Source: an uncultured Bacteroidales bacterium (GTDB lineage Bacteria > Bacteroidota > Bacteroidia > Bacteroidales > Bacteroidaceae). Taken from it: a stretch of 39,463 nt of DNA. This document shows, piece by piece, positions 25,624 to 34,173 of the stretch. Positions within the stretch are counted from its first letter, which is position 1; each line of letters begins with the position of its first letter. A model generated the notes under the pieces. The model searched no databases. It worked only from the letters and a program-made list of their open reading frames with translations, and was not told the DNA's origin. Location of the stretch: contig CACYCZ010000104.1 in assembly GCA_902773055.1 (NCBI GenBank), positions 1 through 39,463 on the forward strand. Direction: 5' to 3'. Both the position numbers and the translations under genes were made by a program.

Positions 25624-26961
25624 ATGACAAGAAAAGAAGAGCTGAAGGCTCAAATCCTCGATTTGACCCGTAAATATTATAAAGAGGTACATGCTGTACC
25701 TCAAGATTTTATACCAGGCAAGACAAAAGTTAATTATGGCGGAAGATATTATGATGATGCCGAGATGGTAAATTTGGTAGATTCCGCTTTAGACTTCTGG
25801 CTGACAGCAGGTCCGTGGGCTCATAAATTTGAAACACGCTTTGCCCAATGGCTGGGTGTGAAGTATTGCTCCCTGTGCAATTCCGGTTCTTCTGCAAATT
25901 TGCTGGCATTTAGTGCACTGACCGCTCAGGAACTGGGAGAACGTGCCATCAGGCGCGGGGATGAAGTCATCACAGTGGCGGCAGGTTTCCCAACGACAGT
26001 CTCTTCCATCATCCAATATCATGCTGTGCCGGTCTTTGTAGATATGGATGTCAATGAGGCAAATATAGATACAAGTCAGTTGGAGGAAGCTTATTCAGCG
26101 AAGACAAAAGCAGTGTTCGTAGCTCATTCTCTGGGCAATCCGTTCAATCTTCAGGCCGTCGTTGATTTTTGCAGGCGACATGACCTGTGGTTGATAGAGG
26201 ACAATTGCGATGCATTGGGAAGTGAATATTTTATAGATGGAGAATGGAAGAAAACAGGTACGGTAGGTGATATCGGTACATCTTCATTCTATCCGCCCCA
26301 TCACATGACGATGGGTGAGGGAGGGGCTGTATATACAAATAACCCTGAACTGCATAAGTATGTCAATAGCTTCAGAGACTGGGGGCGTGATTGCTGGTGT
26401 GTCGGTGGAGTTGACAATACTTGCGGATGTCGTTTCACGGGACAGTTCGGGCAACTTCCTGCCGGTTATGACCATAAATATGTCTATAGTCATATGGGAT
26501 ATAACTTGAAGGCTACAGATATGCAGGCTGCAATAGGCTGCGCCCAACTGGACAAACTGGATGAAATAATCAGACGCCGCAGGGAAAATTTCAATTATCT
26601 GCAAAGCCACCTTGAAGGTGTTGAGGGATTGTTGTTGCCTTCTGCTCAGAAGAACAGCAGGCCCAGCTGGTTCGGATATTTCATAATGGTAAAAGAGAAT
26701 GCGCACTTCACGCGCAATGAATTGACGACTTTTCTGGAAGAGCAAAAAATACAGACGCGTAACTTGTTTGCCGGCAATCTGTTGAAACATCCAGCCTTTG
26801 AATCTTATGTCGAGGGTGTGGATTATCGAGTTGTCGGTGATTTGCGTGTTACGGATATGATAATGAAAAACAGTTTCTGGCTGGGTGTATATCCGGGAAT
26901 GACGCAGGAGAAACTTCAATATATGGCTGATACTATTATTGATTTTGTTTCAGGAAAATAA
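25624..26961 (+). CDS. rfbH: CDP-4-keto-6-deoxyglucose-3-dehydrase type PLP/PMP enzyme with [2Fe-2S] cysteines
   Basis: The 445-residue protein belongs to the DegT/DnrJ/EryC1 sugar aminotransferase fold, specifically the RfbH/E1 branch that removes the C-3 hydroxyl of CDP-4-keto-6-deoxyglucose with PMP. Two hallmarks are visible: the usual PLP Lys is replaced by His in SSFYPPHHMTMGEGGAV (His226/227), and the iron-sulfur Cys set is present (Cys195 in DNCDALGSEY; Cys257, Cys259, Cys267 in DCWCVGGVDNTCG). The route leads to 3,6-dideoxyhexoses of surface polysaccharides. The ATG at 25624 is used rather than the TTG at 25618. It stands alone here, with no reductase or other nucleotide-sugar genes nearby, and has its own terminator. 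Confidence 0.9.
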   Translation: MTRKEELKAQILDLTRKYYKEVHAVPQDFIPGKTKVNYGGRYYDDAEMVNLVDSALDFWLTAGPWAHKFETRFAQWLGVKYCSLCNSGSSANLLAFSALTAQELGERAIRRGDEVITVAAGFPTTVSSIIQYHAVPVFVDMDVNEANIDTSQLEEAYSAKTKAVFVAHSLGNPFNLQAVVDFCRRHDLWLIEDNCDALGSEYFIDGEWKKTGTVGDIGTSSFYPPHHMTMGEGGAVYTNNPELHKYVNSFRDWGRDCWCVGGVDNTCGCRFTGQFGQLPAGYDHKYVYSHMGYNLKATDMQAAIGCAQLDKLDEIIRRRRENFNYLQSHLEGVEGLLLPSAQKNSRPSWFGYFIMVKENAHFTRNELTTFLEEQKIQTRNLFAGNLLKHPAFESYVEGVDYRVVGDLRVTDMIMKNSFWLGVYPGMTQEKLQYMADTIIDFVSGK

Positions 26962-27026
26962 TATGATTCAGGGATTACATACAGCGGTTGAATATGTAAT
27001 GTAAGAGTATCTGGAACGAGAATATG

Positions 27027-27076
27027 AAATCTTGCATGACAATCGGCTTTTATGCGCATTCATGCAAGATTTTTTT
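27027..27076 (+). terminator. Terminator of the rfbH-like gene
   Basis: A perfect 12-bp stem (AAATCTTGCATG pairing with 27061-27072), 22-base loop and a T-run at the 3' side. Confidence 0.8.
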
Positions 27077-27190
27077 GCATTGTGCCAGAACAAAATAGGC
27101 AATTGACTCAAAGATGTAACAACCCGTTGGGGATTGGTGAAGGATGCTGTGGTATTGCGTTGCGGGATAGGTTGCACGGATAAAATTCAA

Positions 27191-27234
27191 CAGCCTCTTC
27201 GCATTGTTGTGCATACAGTTATGCGAAGAGGCTG
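27191..27234 (-). terminator. Hairpin downstream of the nucleotidase genes
   Basis: A perfect 14-bp stem (CAGCCTCTTCGCAT pairing with 27221-27234) with a 16-base loop, 32 bases after the minus-strand stop at 27267. The minus strand then reads TTGAATTTTATCC, a weak T-run. In the 305-base gap 26962-27266 nothing else but this and the previous terminator is seen. Confidence 0.6.
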
Positions 27235-27266
27235 CCCTTGAGAAAAAAGTAATAATATATGTCGCG

Positions 27267-28112
27267 TCAGCGCATTTTGGTAAGGGTAAGTTGCATCTTA
27301 CCGACATTTATGCCATTCTTTCCTGAATGCAGGATAGGAGTGGGGATGCCTTTTTTGTTTTTGAGATATAAAGGTTCCTTCAGTACGGTATGGCTGTGCC
27401 CGCCCAAAATGAGATCAATGCCAGATGTATTTGCAACGAGATAGTTGTCGTTCAATGAGGACAGGGTGTTGATGCCGAGATGAGACAGACAGATGACAAG
27501 GTCACATTTTTTATCCTCTCTCAGAATCTTTACCATATTCTGTGCTGCAATGGCGGGGTCAATAAATTTTATATTCTTGCATTTCTCGGCTTGAACAAGG
27601 CCTTCAAGCTGAGCACCGAGGCCAAATAATCCAATCTTCAGACCATAACGCCGGATGATGGTATAAGGCTTGACACAGCGTTCAAGTGGTGTACCTGTGG
27701 TAATGTAGTTGGCGCAGATTACAGGACATTTCAGCTTTTTGAATATGCGTGCCATATTGTCCAATCCGAAATCAAACTCGTGATTACCGATGGTGACAGC
27801 ATCATATCTCAAGCGATTTATCATGTCCACCTCAACATCGCCCTTGAACATATTATAAAAAGGAGTGCCTTGGCAGAAATCTCCGCAGTCAAAGACTAAT
27901 GTCTGTGGGTCTTTGGTGCGCTCAGCCTGGATGATGTTTGCCCGGCGAACAACGCCTCCCCGGTTTGCGTTTTTGTCTTTGGAAACTGCCGGAACAGGTT
28001 CGATCCTGCTGTGAGTGTCACTGGTCTGAAGAATGTTGACTACGATATCGCGTGCGGATGTCGGCAATATAAATCCGCAGATGATGATAATATATAACAG
28101 ATGTCTTTTCAT
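27267..28112 (-). CDS. Metallophosphatase half of a split 5'-nucleotidase
   Basis: The 281-residue protein has a signal peptide (YIIIICGFILPTSA, about 1-20) and the N-terminal calcineurin-like domain of the 5'-nucleotidase/2',3'-cyclic phosphodiesterase family: ILQTSDTHSRIEP (metal ligands Asp and His), VFDCGDFCQGTPF, AVTIGNHEFDFG (Asn-His-Glu) and LILGGHSHT. The C-terminal substrate domain is absent and encoded by the gene upstream. It is probably periplasmic and would free nucleosides from nucleotides. Its ATG overlaps the TGA of the C-domain gene (ATGA), so translation is coupled. Confidence 0.92.
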   Translation of the reverse strand: MKRHLLYIIIICGFILPTSARDIVVNILQTSDTHSRIEPVPAVSKDKNANRGGVVRRANIIQAERTKDPQTLVFDCGDFCQGTPFYNMFKGDVEVDMINRLRYDAVTIGNHEFDFGLDNMARIFKKLKCPVICANYITTGTPLERCVKPYTIIRRYGLKIGLFGLGAQLEGLVQAEKCKNIKFIDPAIAAQNMVKILREDKKCDLVICLSHLGINTLSSLNDNYLVANTSGIDLILGGHSHTVLKEPLYLKNKKGIPTPILHSGKNGINVGKMQLTLTKMR

Positions 28113-28882
28113 TGCTCAACTAATTTAATCCTGCCGTCACACCGGCCATCTATTTTTTTACCTTCTTTTGTCTGTTGTTTGACATAGTTCATGAACATAT
28201 CGCGCAGGAGCCCGGCAGGCAGATCCTGGCGTTTGATAGACTTTTTGAATGAAGGCATGCCGTCATTCCCTTCAGCCAGATAGTCGATAGTGCCAATGGT
28301 ATATTCCTTATCTGGTTCTATGGGCTTTCCTTGTACGGAGCAGTTTGTCAGCTTGCCGTTGCGTGTAATTTGAAGTGAGGCACCACTGATACCCTCTCCA
28401 CCTCTGTGCGCAATTTCTTCAAAAAGGTGCAGGAGGTCTGCTCCTTTTAAAGTCAGTACTATTATAGTGTTTTCAAAAGGAAAAATCTCGTAGATATTAC
28501 CAACGGTGATAGTGCCCTTCGACAAGGATGTCCTAAGTCCTCCCATGTTCATTACAGCTAAATCGGCGGGCCTCCCGAGAAACTGAGAAGCGGTTTCTCT
28601 AAGAAAGTCGGCAGCCAAGTTAGACAATGGACTTTCAGGTTGGAAAGTTTTCAATGTCGTCGCAGATTCCCCAATGGGTTGGTTCATGATATTTTCAATC
28701 TGCGACTTGTACGAAAGGATTGCAGCAGAAACTGATTGGTTACCTCGGGTGTCCCATGTAGAATCAACGGGAATCAAGTATCCTTGCGATTCCGTGAGCT
28801 TAAAGTGAGCATGGGAACATGAAAAAAGCATTGCTGCGTATGTTACAGAAATGCTCAGAAATAAAATATGTCGTTTTGTCAT
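28109..28882 (-). CDS. Lipoprotein carrying the C-terminal domain of 5'-nucleotidase
   Basis: The 257-residue lipoprotein precursor has a hydrophobic N-terminus with a lipobox at MLFSCSH (about residue 22). The rest is a 5'-nucleotidase C-terminal domain: VMNMGGLRTSLSKGTITVG, NIYEIFPFENTIIVLTLKG and TIDYLAEGNDGMPSF, the last being the nucleotide-stacking region in the full-length enzyme. In one-gene family members this domain follows the phosphatase domain; here it is a separate gene placed before it. I infer that the two products assemble on the periplasmic face of a membrane. A promoter box lies at 28900-28907, shared with the divergent permease region. Confidence 0.9.
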   Translation of the reverse strand: MTKRHILFLSISVTYAAMLFSCSHAHFKLTESQGYLIPVDSTWDTRGNQSVSAAILSYKSQIENIMNQPIGESATTLKTFQPESPLSNLAADFLRETASQFLGRPADLAVMNMGGLRTSLSKGTITVGNIYEIFPFENTIIVLTLKGADLLHLFEEIAHRGGEGISGASLQITRNGKLTNCSVQGKPIEPDKEYTIGTIDYLAEGNDGMPSFKKSIKRQDLPAGLLRDMFMNYVKQQTKEGKKIDGRCDGRIKLVEQ

Positions 28883-28899
28883 GGATGTGGTTTATTTTG

Positions 28900-28907
28900 C
28901 AAAATTA
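28900..28907 (-). promoter_or_regulatory. -7 box of the nucleotidase operon
   Basis: The minus strand reads TAATTTTG (TAnnTTTG), 17 bases before the ATG at 28882. It sits in the 87-base divergent region shared with the permease. Confidence 0.5.
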
Positions 28908-28969
28908 GAACAAAATAAAGTATTATACGAAAATTTATTATTATTTTCGCAATAATATTAAAAAGTATC

Positions 28970-30220
28970 ATGAATATAAAATATCGTTTGATCGTAATGA
29001 ACTTCCTGCAATTTGCAGTGTGGGGAGCTTATCTGACATCAATGGGAACTTTCTTGGCAAATGCTGGCTTTGGAGCAGTAATCGGTTGGTTCTATGCGGT
29101 CCAGGGGATTGTTTCTATATTTATGCCAGCCTTGATGGGTATTGTGGCAGACCGTTGGATACCAGCCCAACGGCTATTGGGAATATGCCATATGCTTGCC
29201 GGCGCATTGATGATAGCAGCAGGAGTGTATGGTTGTGCCCAGGAACTGAGCATGGCCGTGTTGTTCTCGTTGTATGCCTTGAGTGTGGCATTTTTCATGC
29301 CTACTATTGCCTTGTCTAACAGTGTTGCGTTTAATGCCTTGACAAAGAATGGCCTGGATACCATTAAGGATTTTCCGCCAATACGAGTATTTGGCACTAT
29401 TGGATTTATATGTACGATGTGGGCTGTTGACTTGTGCGGGTTCCAGGTTTCAGCATACCAATTTGTGGTTAGTGGAGTGCTGAGTATAATTTTGGCATTA
29501 TATGCACAGACCCTTCCGGCATGTCCTGTGAAAGACAAGGAAAATGGAGGTGCGACCTTGGCTCAGGCTTTAGGACTTGATGCCTTTAAACTGTTTAAGA
29601 ACTACAGGATGGCGGTTTTCTTTGTCTTTTCGATGTTCCTGGGTGTGAGTTTGCAGATAACTAATGGCTACGCTAATCCTTTTATAACCTCCTTCGGAAG
29701 TATTCCAGAATACAGCGAAACTTTCGGTGTCCAGCATGCCAATATCCTTATTTCATTGAGCCAGATCAGTGAAACGTGTTGTATCCTGCTCATTCCATTC
29801 TGCCTAGGACGGCTGGGAATAAAGAAAGTTATGATGATAGCCATGTTTGCGTGGGTATTACGTTTTGGATTGTTTGGTGCGGGTAATCCTGGTCCTGGAG
29901 TATGGATGTTTGTTCTGTCATGTGTGGTATATGGAGTTGCATTTGATTTTTTCAATATATCTGGTGCGTTGTTCGTGGACAAGAATACCGATGGCGGCAT
30001 ACGTTCTTCCGCACAGGGCTTGTTTATGGTAATGACAAACGGATTGGGCGCAACGATAGGTACATTGGTGGCTCAGGCTGTAGTAAATCATTTTGTATTT
30101 CATGCTGCTGAGACGGCCCAATTGGAAGGCTGGCGTACATGTTGGTATATTTTTGCAATATATTCGCTACTTGTTTTGATAATGTTTGTATTCCTTTTTA
30201 AGGATGCGGATGCAAAATAA
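28970..30220 (+). CDS. Nucleoside:proton symporter family permease (NupG-like)
   Basis: The 416-residue integral membrane protein has about twelve hydrophobic helices. Its opening MNIKYRLIVMNFLQFAVWGAY and the helix GVVY region with ALSNSVAFNALTKN match the nucleoside:H+ symporter (NHS) family, to which NupG and XapB belong. It imports nucleosides across the inner membrane. It is divergent from the nucleotidase pair, which gives a coherent salvage module: release of nucleosides outside, uptake here. There is no signal peptide beyond TM1. No strong terminator lies downstream. Confidence 0.92.
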   Translation: MNIKYRLIVMNFLQFAVWGAYLTSMGTFLANAGFGAVIGWFYAVQGIVSIFMPALMGIVADRWIPAQRLLGICHMLAGALMIAAGVYGCAQELSMAVLFSLYALSVAFFMPTIALSNSVAFNALTKNGLDTIKDFPPIRVFGTIGFICTMWAVDLCGFQVSAYQFVVSGVLSIILALYAQTLPACPVKDKENGGATLAQALGLDAFKLFKNYRMAVFFVFSMFLGVSLQITNGYANPFITSFGSIPEYSETFGVQHANILISLSQISETCCILLIPFCLGRLGIKKVMMIAMFAWVLRFGLFGAGNPGPGVWMFVLSCVVYGVAFDFFNISGALFVDKNTDGGIRSSAQGLFMVMTNGLGATIGTLVAQAVVNHFVFHAAETAQLEGWRTCWYIFAIYSLLVLIMFVFLFKDADAK

Positions 30221-30250
30221 TTTTTTTTGAACTTGAAAATTGTAACAAAA

Positions 30251-30799
30251 ATGGTTGATACCAATCAAGAATTTAAACAAGTTATGGATATATGCCGTGA
30301 CTTGTTCCAAAAGAAGTTGCATGATTATGGCGCAGCTTGGCGTATTTTAAGAATTCCGTCAGTGACTGACCAGATTTTTATTAAGGCTAAGCGCATACGT
30401 TCGATAAATGAAAAAGGAGAAGCTCGGATTAATGAAGGTAGTGTGTCTGAGTTTATAGGAATTGTAAACTATGGTCTTATTGGCTTGATACAGTTGGAAC
30501 TCAAACCTACGATAGAAGCAGACATCTCAGAAGAAACAGCATTGGCGATGTATGATAAATATGCTAAGGAGACTTATGAACTCATGATGAAAAAAAATCA
30601 TGATTATGATGAGGCTTGGCGCAATATGAGAGTCAGTTCATATACAGATTTGATTTTGATGAAGATTTATCGTACAAAGCAGATAGAAGAGTTGCATGGT
30701 AAGACTTTGGTGTCTGAAGGAATAGCAGCCAACTATCAGGATATGATTAATTATTCTGTTTTTGCCTTGATAAAACTCGAAATTGAAAAAGAGCAGTAA
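30251..30799 (+). CDS. DUF1599 / nucleotide-modification-associated domain 1 protein with two repeats
   Basis: The 182-residue soluble protein contains two copies of the same module: [20 protein letters not shown] at about 25-45 with [17 protein letters not shown], and [20 protein letters not shown] at about 115-135 with [16 protein letters not shown]. This is PF07659 (DUF1599, also named Nmad1), suspected to act in nucleotide metabolism because related domains occur in phage modification loci; its reaction is unknown to me. The ATG at 30251 is chosen over the upstream TTG at 30227. It begins a run of same-strand genes with the DoxX-TIM gene, SPOR gene and folE. Confidence 0.88.
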   Translation: MVDTNQEFKQVMDICRDLFQKKLHDYGAAWRILRIPSVTDQIFIKAKRIRSINEKGEARINEGSVSEFIGIVNYGLIGLIQLELKPTIEADISEETALAMYDKYAKETYELMMKKNHDYDEAWRNMRVSSYTDLILMKIYRTKQIEELHGKTLVSEGIAANYQDMINYSVFALIKLEIEKEQ

Positions 30800-30833
30800 C
30801 GTTAAATGTGGATTAAGTCAGGTGAGTCATTGG

Positions 30834-32816
30834 ATGATTCGCCTGTCGTTGTCTTTTATCTTTCTGCTGTCGGGAGTATTGAAGGCGATAGATCCTAAAG
30901 GGACGTCTTACAAGATTGCAGAATACCTTAACGCTTTTCAATTTCATCAAATTGCACAAAAAGAGAATTTGGTATGGATATCAAGTATTTTTTTGTGCAT
31001 TGTTGAGTTTGTTTTGGGAGTATATATCCTTCTGGGAATTCGTCGTAGATTCGCATCATTATTCAATTGCTTTCTTGCTGTAGCATTTGCTCTGCTTTCA
31101 TTGTATGTATGGATGTCTGATGCAGTCAGCGATTGCGGCTGTTTTGGTGACGCGATCGTTTTGACAAATGCCCAAACTTTTATAAAAGCTATTGTCCTGT
31201 TGGTTCTGTCGGTGCTGTATCGGTTCTCCTGGCATAAAACAGACAGCCTGTTACTGGAAAATATGCATTGGATAGTGTCATTATATTCAATATGCTTTAT
31301 TGCCGTGCTGGGCATTATGTCAAGCCGATATCTTCCGATGATAGATTTTCGGCCGTATAAAATAGGTGTTAATATTTCCCAGGCAATGGAGATTCCTCCT
31401 AATGCTGATTTGCCGGTATACGAAAATTATTTCATATTAAGTAAAAATGGAAAACAGCAGAGGTTTACTCTGAATAACTATCCTGATAGTACATGGGAAT
31501 TTGTCCGTTCAGAAAATAAACTTGTCAAGCCGGGCTATGAGCCGTTAATCAAAGATTTTTATGTGACAGATACTCTCGGGAATGATGTGACCCACAGCCT
31601 CCTGAATATAGAGCAATATCTCTTCCTCTTGGTTTTTCCCCATATGGAAAAGTCTGAAGATGCATATATTGATGAAATAAATAATGTTGTGGATTATTGT
31701 CAGCAGCATGGGTATATGTTTGCTGCACTGACGGCTGCATCGAAAAAAAGTATAGATGAATGGCAGCATTATAGCGGAGCTGATTATCCAGTCTTCACTT
31801 GTGATGAAACGTTGCTGAAGACCATGATACGTTCCAATCCGGGGCTCATGTTGTTGAAAAAGGGGACAATTCTGGCAAAATGGAGCAGTAATAACCTGCC
31901 GGCTGTTAATGAAAATACCAATATGACCGCTTTGCAGCAGGATGCGGACCTTTCAATGTTTCAATTTCTGAAAATAATTTTATACTATGTTATTCCACTA
32001 TTATTTATTACCTTTGTAACAAATTTGGTAAGATCCTATAAAATCAACTTAAATAAAAATAAGATGAGAAAGAAAATCGTAGCAGGTAACTGGAAAATGA
32101 ATAAAAACCTGCAGGAGGGTATAGCCCTTGCAAAAGAACTCACAGAAGTTGTTAAAAATCCTAATTGCGGTGTTGTAATTTGCACTCCGTTTATCCATTT
32201 AGCGAGTGTTGCAGACGTAATAAAAGGCTCTGCTATTGAACTTGGAGCAGAGAATTGCGCAGATAAGGCTTCTGGCGCTTATACCGGTGAGGTTTCTGCA
32301 GAAATGGTTAAATCAACAGGTGCGCAGTATGTTATTTTGGGGCACTCTGAGCGTCGTCAGTACTATAACGAGACTCCGGAGATTCTAAAAGAAAAAGTGC
32401 AATTGGCTTTGGCAAATGGTCTGAAGGTTATCTTCTGTATTGGTGAAACCTTGGAAGAACGTGAGGCTAACAAGCAGAATGAAGTCGTAAAGGCTGAATT
32501 GGCAGGCTCTGTTTATAATCTGAGTGCAGAGGAATTTAAGAATATCGTTATTGCCTATGAACCTATATGGGCAATTGGTACAGGCAAGACAGCGACAGCA
32601 GAGCAGGCAGAAGAAATTCATGCATATATACGTTCTACTATTGCTGAGGTATATGGACAGGCTGTTGCCGATGAAACTACTATTCTTTATGGTGGTTCTT
32701 GTAAGGCCAGCAATGCTCCCGAACTGTTCGCCAAACCTGATATCGACGGCGGCCTCATTGGTGGTGCTTCTTTGAAGGCTCCCGATTTCAAGGGTATTAT
32801 TGACGCTTGGAATTAA
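30834..32816 (+). CDS. tpiA: DoxX-like membrane protein with thioredoxin-like domain fused in frame to triosephosphate isomerase
   Basis: One uninterrupted frame encodes about 660 residues. Residues 1-200 hold five membrane helices of the DoxX/MauE type with the CxCFG motif (SDCGCFGDA) between helices 3 and 4. A soluble thioredoxin-like domain (about 200-370, without an active-site CxxC but with [15 protein letters not shown]) follows, then a sixth helix ([17 protein letters not shown]). From residue 411 a complete 250-residue triosephosphate isomerase follows ([32 protein letters not shown]), with Lys, His and Glu catalytic residues intact. The linker [13 protein letters not shown] contains no stop. 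Six helices would leave the isomerase in the cytosol, where glycolysis occurs. The N-terminus is unsure: TTG 30783, GTG 30822 or ATG 30834. Normally these are two adjacent genes. Confidence 0.85.
   Translation: MIRLSLSFIFLLSGVLKAIDPKGTSYKIAEYLNAFQFHQIAQKENLVWISSIFLCIVEFVLGVYILLGIRRRFASLFNCFLAVAFALLSLYVWMSDAVSDCGCFGDAIVLTNAQTFIKAIVLLVLSVLYRFSWHKTDSLLLENMHWIVSLYSICFIAVLGIMSSRYLPMIDFRPYKIGVNISQAMEIPPNADLPVYENYFILSKNGKQQRFTLNNYPDSTWEFVRSENKLVKPGYEPLIKDFYVTDTLGNDVTHSLLNIEQYLFLLVFPHMEKSEDAYIDEINNVVDYCQQHGYMFAALTAASKKSIDEWQHYSGADYPVFTCDETLLKTMIRSNPGLMLLKKGTILAKWSSNNLPAVNENTNMTALQQDADLSMFQFLKIILYYVIPLLFITFVTNLVRSYKINLNKNKMRKKIVAGNWKMNKNLQEGIALAKELTEVVKNPNCGVVICTPFIHLASVADVIKGSAIELGAENCADKASGAYTGEVSAEMVKSTGAQYVILGHSERRQYYNETPEILKEKVQLALANGLKVIFCIGETLEEREANKQNEVVKAELAGSVYNLSAEEFKNIVIAYEPIWAIGTGKTATAEQAEEIHAYIRSTIAEVYGQAVADETTILYGGSCKASNAPELFAKPDIDGGLIGGASLKAPDFKGIIDAWN
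32064..32816 (+). CDS. tpiA: Triosephosphate isomerase, possible internal start within the fusion
   Basis: The internal ATG at 32064 is in the fusion frame and starts [13 protein letters not shown], which is exactly where standalone TpiA begins; 250 residues is a normal length. It is preceded by an A-rich stretch (AACTTAAATAAAAATAAG) like other start regions here. A free soluble enzyme could therefore be made from the same gene, separately from or alongside the fusion. I cannot decide between the two from sequence alone. Confidence 0.55.
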   Translation: MRKKIVAGNWKMNKNLQEGIALAKELTEVVKNPNCGVVICTPFIHLASVADVIKGSAIELGAENCADKASGAYTGEVSAEMVKSTGAQYVILGHSERRQYYNETPEILKEKVQLALANGLKVIFCIGETLEEREANKQNEVVKAELAGSVYNLSAEEFKNIVIAYEPIWAIGTGKTATAEQAEEIHAYIRSTIAEVYGQAVADETTILYGGSCKASNAPELFAKPDIDGGLIGGASLKAPDFKGIIDAWN

Positions 32817-32831
32817 TCAATATTAAATAGG

Positions 32832-32880
32832 AAAGATAGGGATGGTTCCCCCACGAATGGGTAACTCTCTCTATCTTTTC
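32832..32880 (+). terminator. Imperfect terminator after tpiA
   Basis: AAAGATAG with pairing to CTATCTTT, extended by G-U pairs towards the loop, followed by TTC. The T-run is short, so read-through into the SPOR-folE genes is likely. Confidence 0.55.
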
Positions 32881-32911
32881 ATATTAAAGCATTTCCCAAT
32901 ATCTTAGGAAC

Positions 32912-33532
32912 ATGAAAAGGGTATTAAGTATAGTGTTTATCCTGTTGTTTGCTAATCTGTATTCAATTGCTCAGACTTTTACAGAGAAGGTAACGGCAGT
33001 TAGGCCTGGTGAGGGAAGTGTGATTTTTTATCAGGAACCCTACTTGGAGGCAATGCTTAATGGAACGGAGTATCCTCCCAAACAATTACCCAAGCCAAAA
33101 ATACCGGTATCGGCAGAAAAGAAAAACGTTCCTCCCAAGAAAAAGGATAGCGTATCAGAAACTGCAGATAGTCCAGTGCAGGATATATCCAAGAATGTGT
33201 TGACGATTACAGACAAGTCTAATATTTCATCGGATCAGTACAAAAAGAAGATATATAAGAATAGTACTACTGTTAACGGCTATCGTATTCAGTTATATTC
33301 GGGCTCTAATTCCAGAGAGTCAAGACAGAAGGCTTATTCTGTGGGATATTTATTCAAGTCAAATTATCTGAACATACCGGTATATACTCATTTTGTGTCT
33401 CCTCGTTGGACCTGCTGCGTAGGGAATTTTAAGACCTATGCCGATGCTCAGGCTTTTCTTTCGGAAATCAAGGCGTCCGGGCAGTTTAACGGTGCGATGA
33501 TTGTTAAGTCAAAAATTCAGGTTGTTGAGTGA
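32912..33532 (+). CDS. SPOR-domain secreted protein
   Basis: The 206-residue protein has a signal peptide (about 1-20, ending YSIAQ), a Pro/Lys-rich linker ([20 protein letters not shown], about 53-72) and a C-terminal SPOR domain (about 122-203: [39 protein letters not shown]). SPOR domains bind peptidoglycan, so it is probably a periplasmic envelope protein. Its stop at 33530-33532 lies five bases before the folE ATG, so the genes are probably co-transcribed. Two Cys residues in WTCCVG stand next to each other, which is unusual for the domain but otherwise unremarkable. Confidence 0.88.
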   Translation: MKRVLSIVFILLFANLYSIAQTFTEKVTAVRPGEGSVIFYQEPYLEAMLNGTEYPPKQLPKPKIPVSAEKKNVPPKKKDSVSETADSPVQDISKNVLTITDKSNISSDQYKKKIYKNSTTVNGYRIQLYSGSNSRESRQKAYSVGYLFKSNYLNIPVYTHFVSPRWTCCVGNFKTYADAQAFLSEIKASGQFNGAMIVKSKIQVVE

Positions 33533-33537
33533 AAACT

Positions 33538-34122
33538 ATGCAAGAGCAGGATTTTGAAAAGAGCGAGAATTATGATGCTCTGACAGAATTGTATCGGAAA
33601 GAGCTGGAGTTGATAGGTGAAAACCCTTATCGGGAAGGCCTCCTGAAGACGCCGTCTCGTGTGGCGAAGTCAATGTTATATCTTACAAGTGGCTACAATA
33701 TGGACCCGTTAGCTGTATTGCAGTCTGCCAAATTCAATGAGGATTATAAGCAAATGGTTATTGTGAAGAATATTGACTTTTTCTCCATGTGTGAGCATCA
33801 TATGTTGCCTTTTTATGGAAAAGCCCACGTGGCATATATTCCTAACGGCTATATTACGGGTTTGAGCAAGATAGCGCGCGTTGTGGATATTTTTGCCAGA
33901 CGTCTGCAAGTCCAGGAGCGAATGACAACTCAGATTAAGGAATGCATTCAAGAAGCTTTGAATCCCCTTGGTGTTATGGTGGTATTGGAAGCGCGCCACA
34001 TGTGTATGCAGATGCGGGGAGTTGAAAAACAGAATTCGGTTACTACAACCAGTGATTTCACGGGTGCCTTCAATAGTTCTAAGACCCGGGCTGAATTTTT
34101 GAATTTGATAGGGAGGGAATAA
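33538..34122 (+). CDS. folE: GTP cyclohydrolase I
   Basis: FolE converts GTP to dihydroneopterin triphosphate, the first step of folate synthesis, in the cytoplasm as a homodecamer. The 194-residue product contains the family motifs [34 protein letters not shown] (zinc Cys and His), [20 protein letters not shown] and [12 protein letters not shown] (second zinc Cys). The ATG at 33538 is preferred over the GTG at 33529, which would overlap the SPOR gene. Length is normal, and the call is firm. Confidence 0.96.
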   Translation: MQEQDFEKSENYDALTELYRKELELIGENPYREGLLKTPSRVAKSMLYLTSGYNMDPLAVLQSAKFNEDYKQMVIVKNIDFFSMCEHHMLPFYGKAHVAYIPNGYITGLSKIARVVDIFARRLQVQERMTTQIKECIQEALNPLGVMVVLEARHMCMQMRGVEKQNSVTTTSDFTGAFNSSKTRAEFLNLIGRE

Positions 34123-34173
34123 CTGTATCTTACCTGATATGGTTTGAAAGTCTGTTTTATGATGACTATGACA

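Noticed and set aside
26968-27307. Minus-strand frames between the rfbH-like gene and the nucleotidase
   Set aside because: They span two hairpin terminators and show no recognisable protein features.
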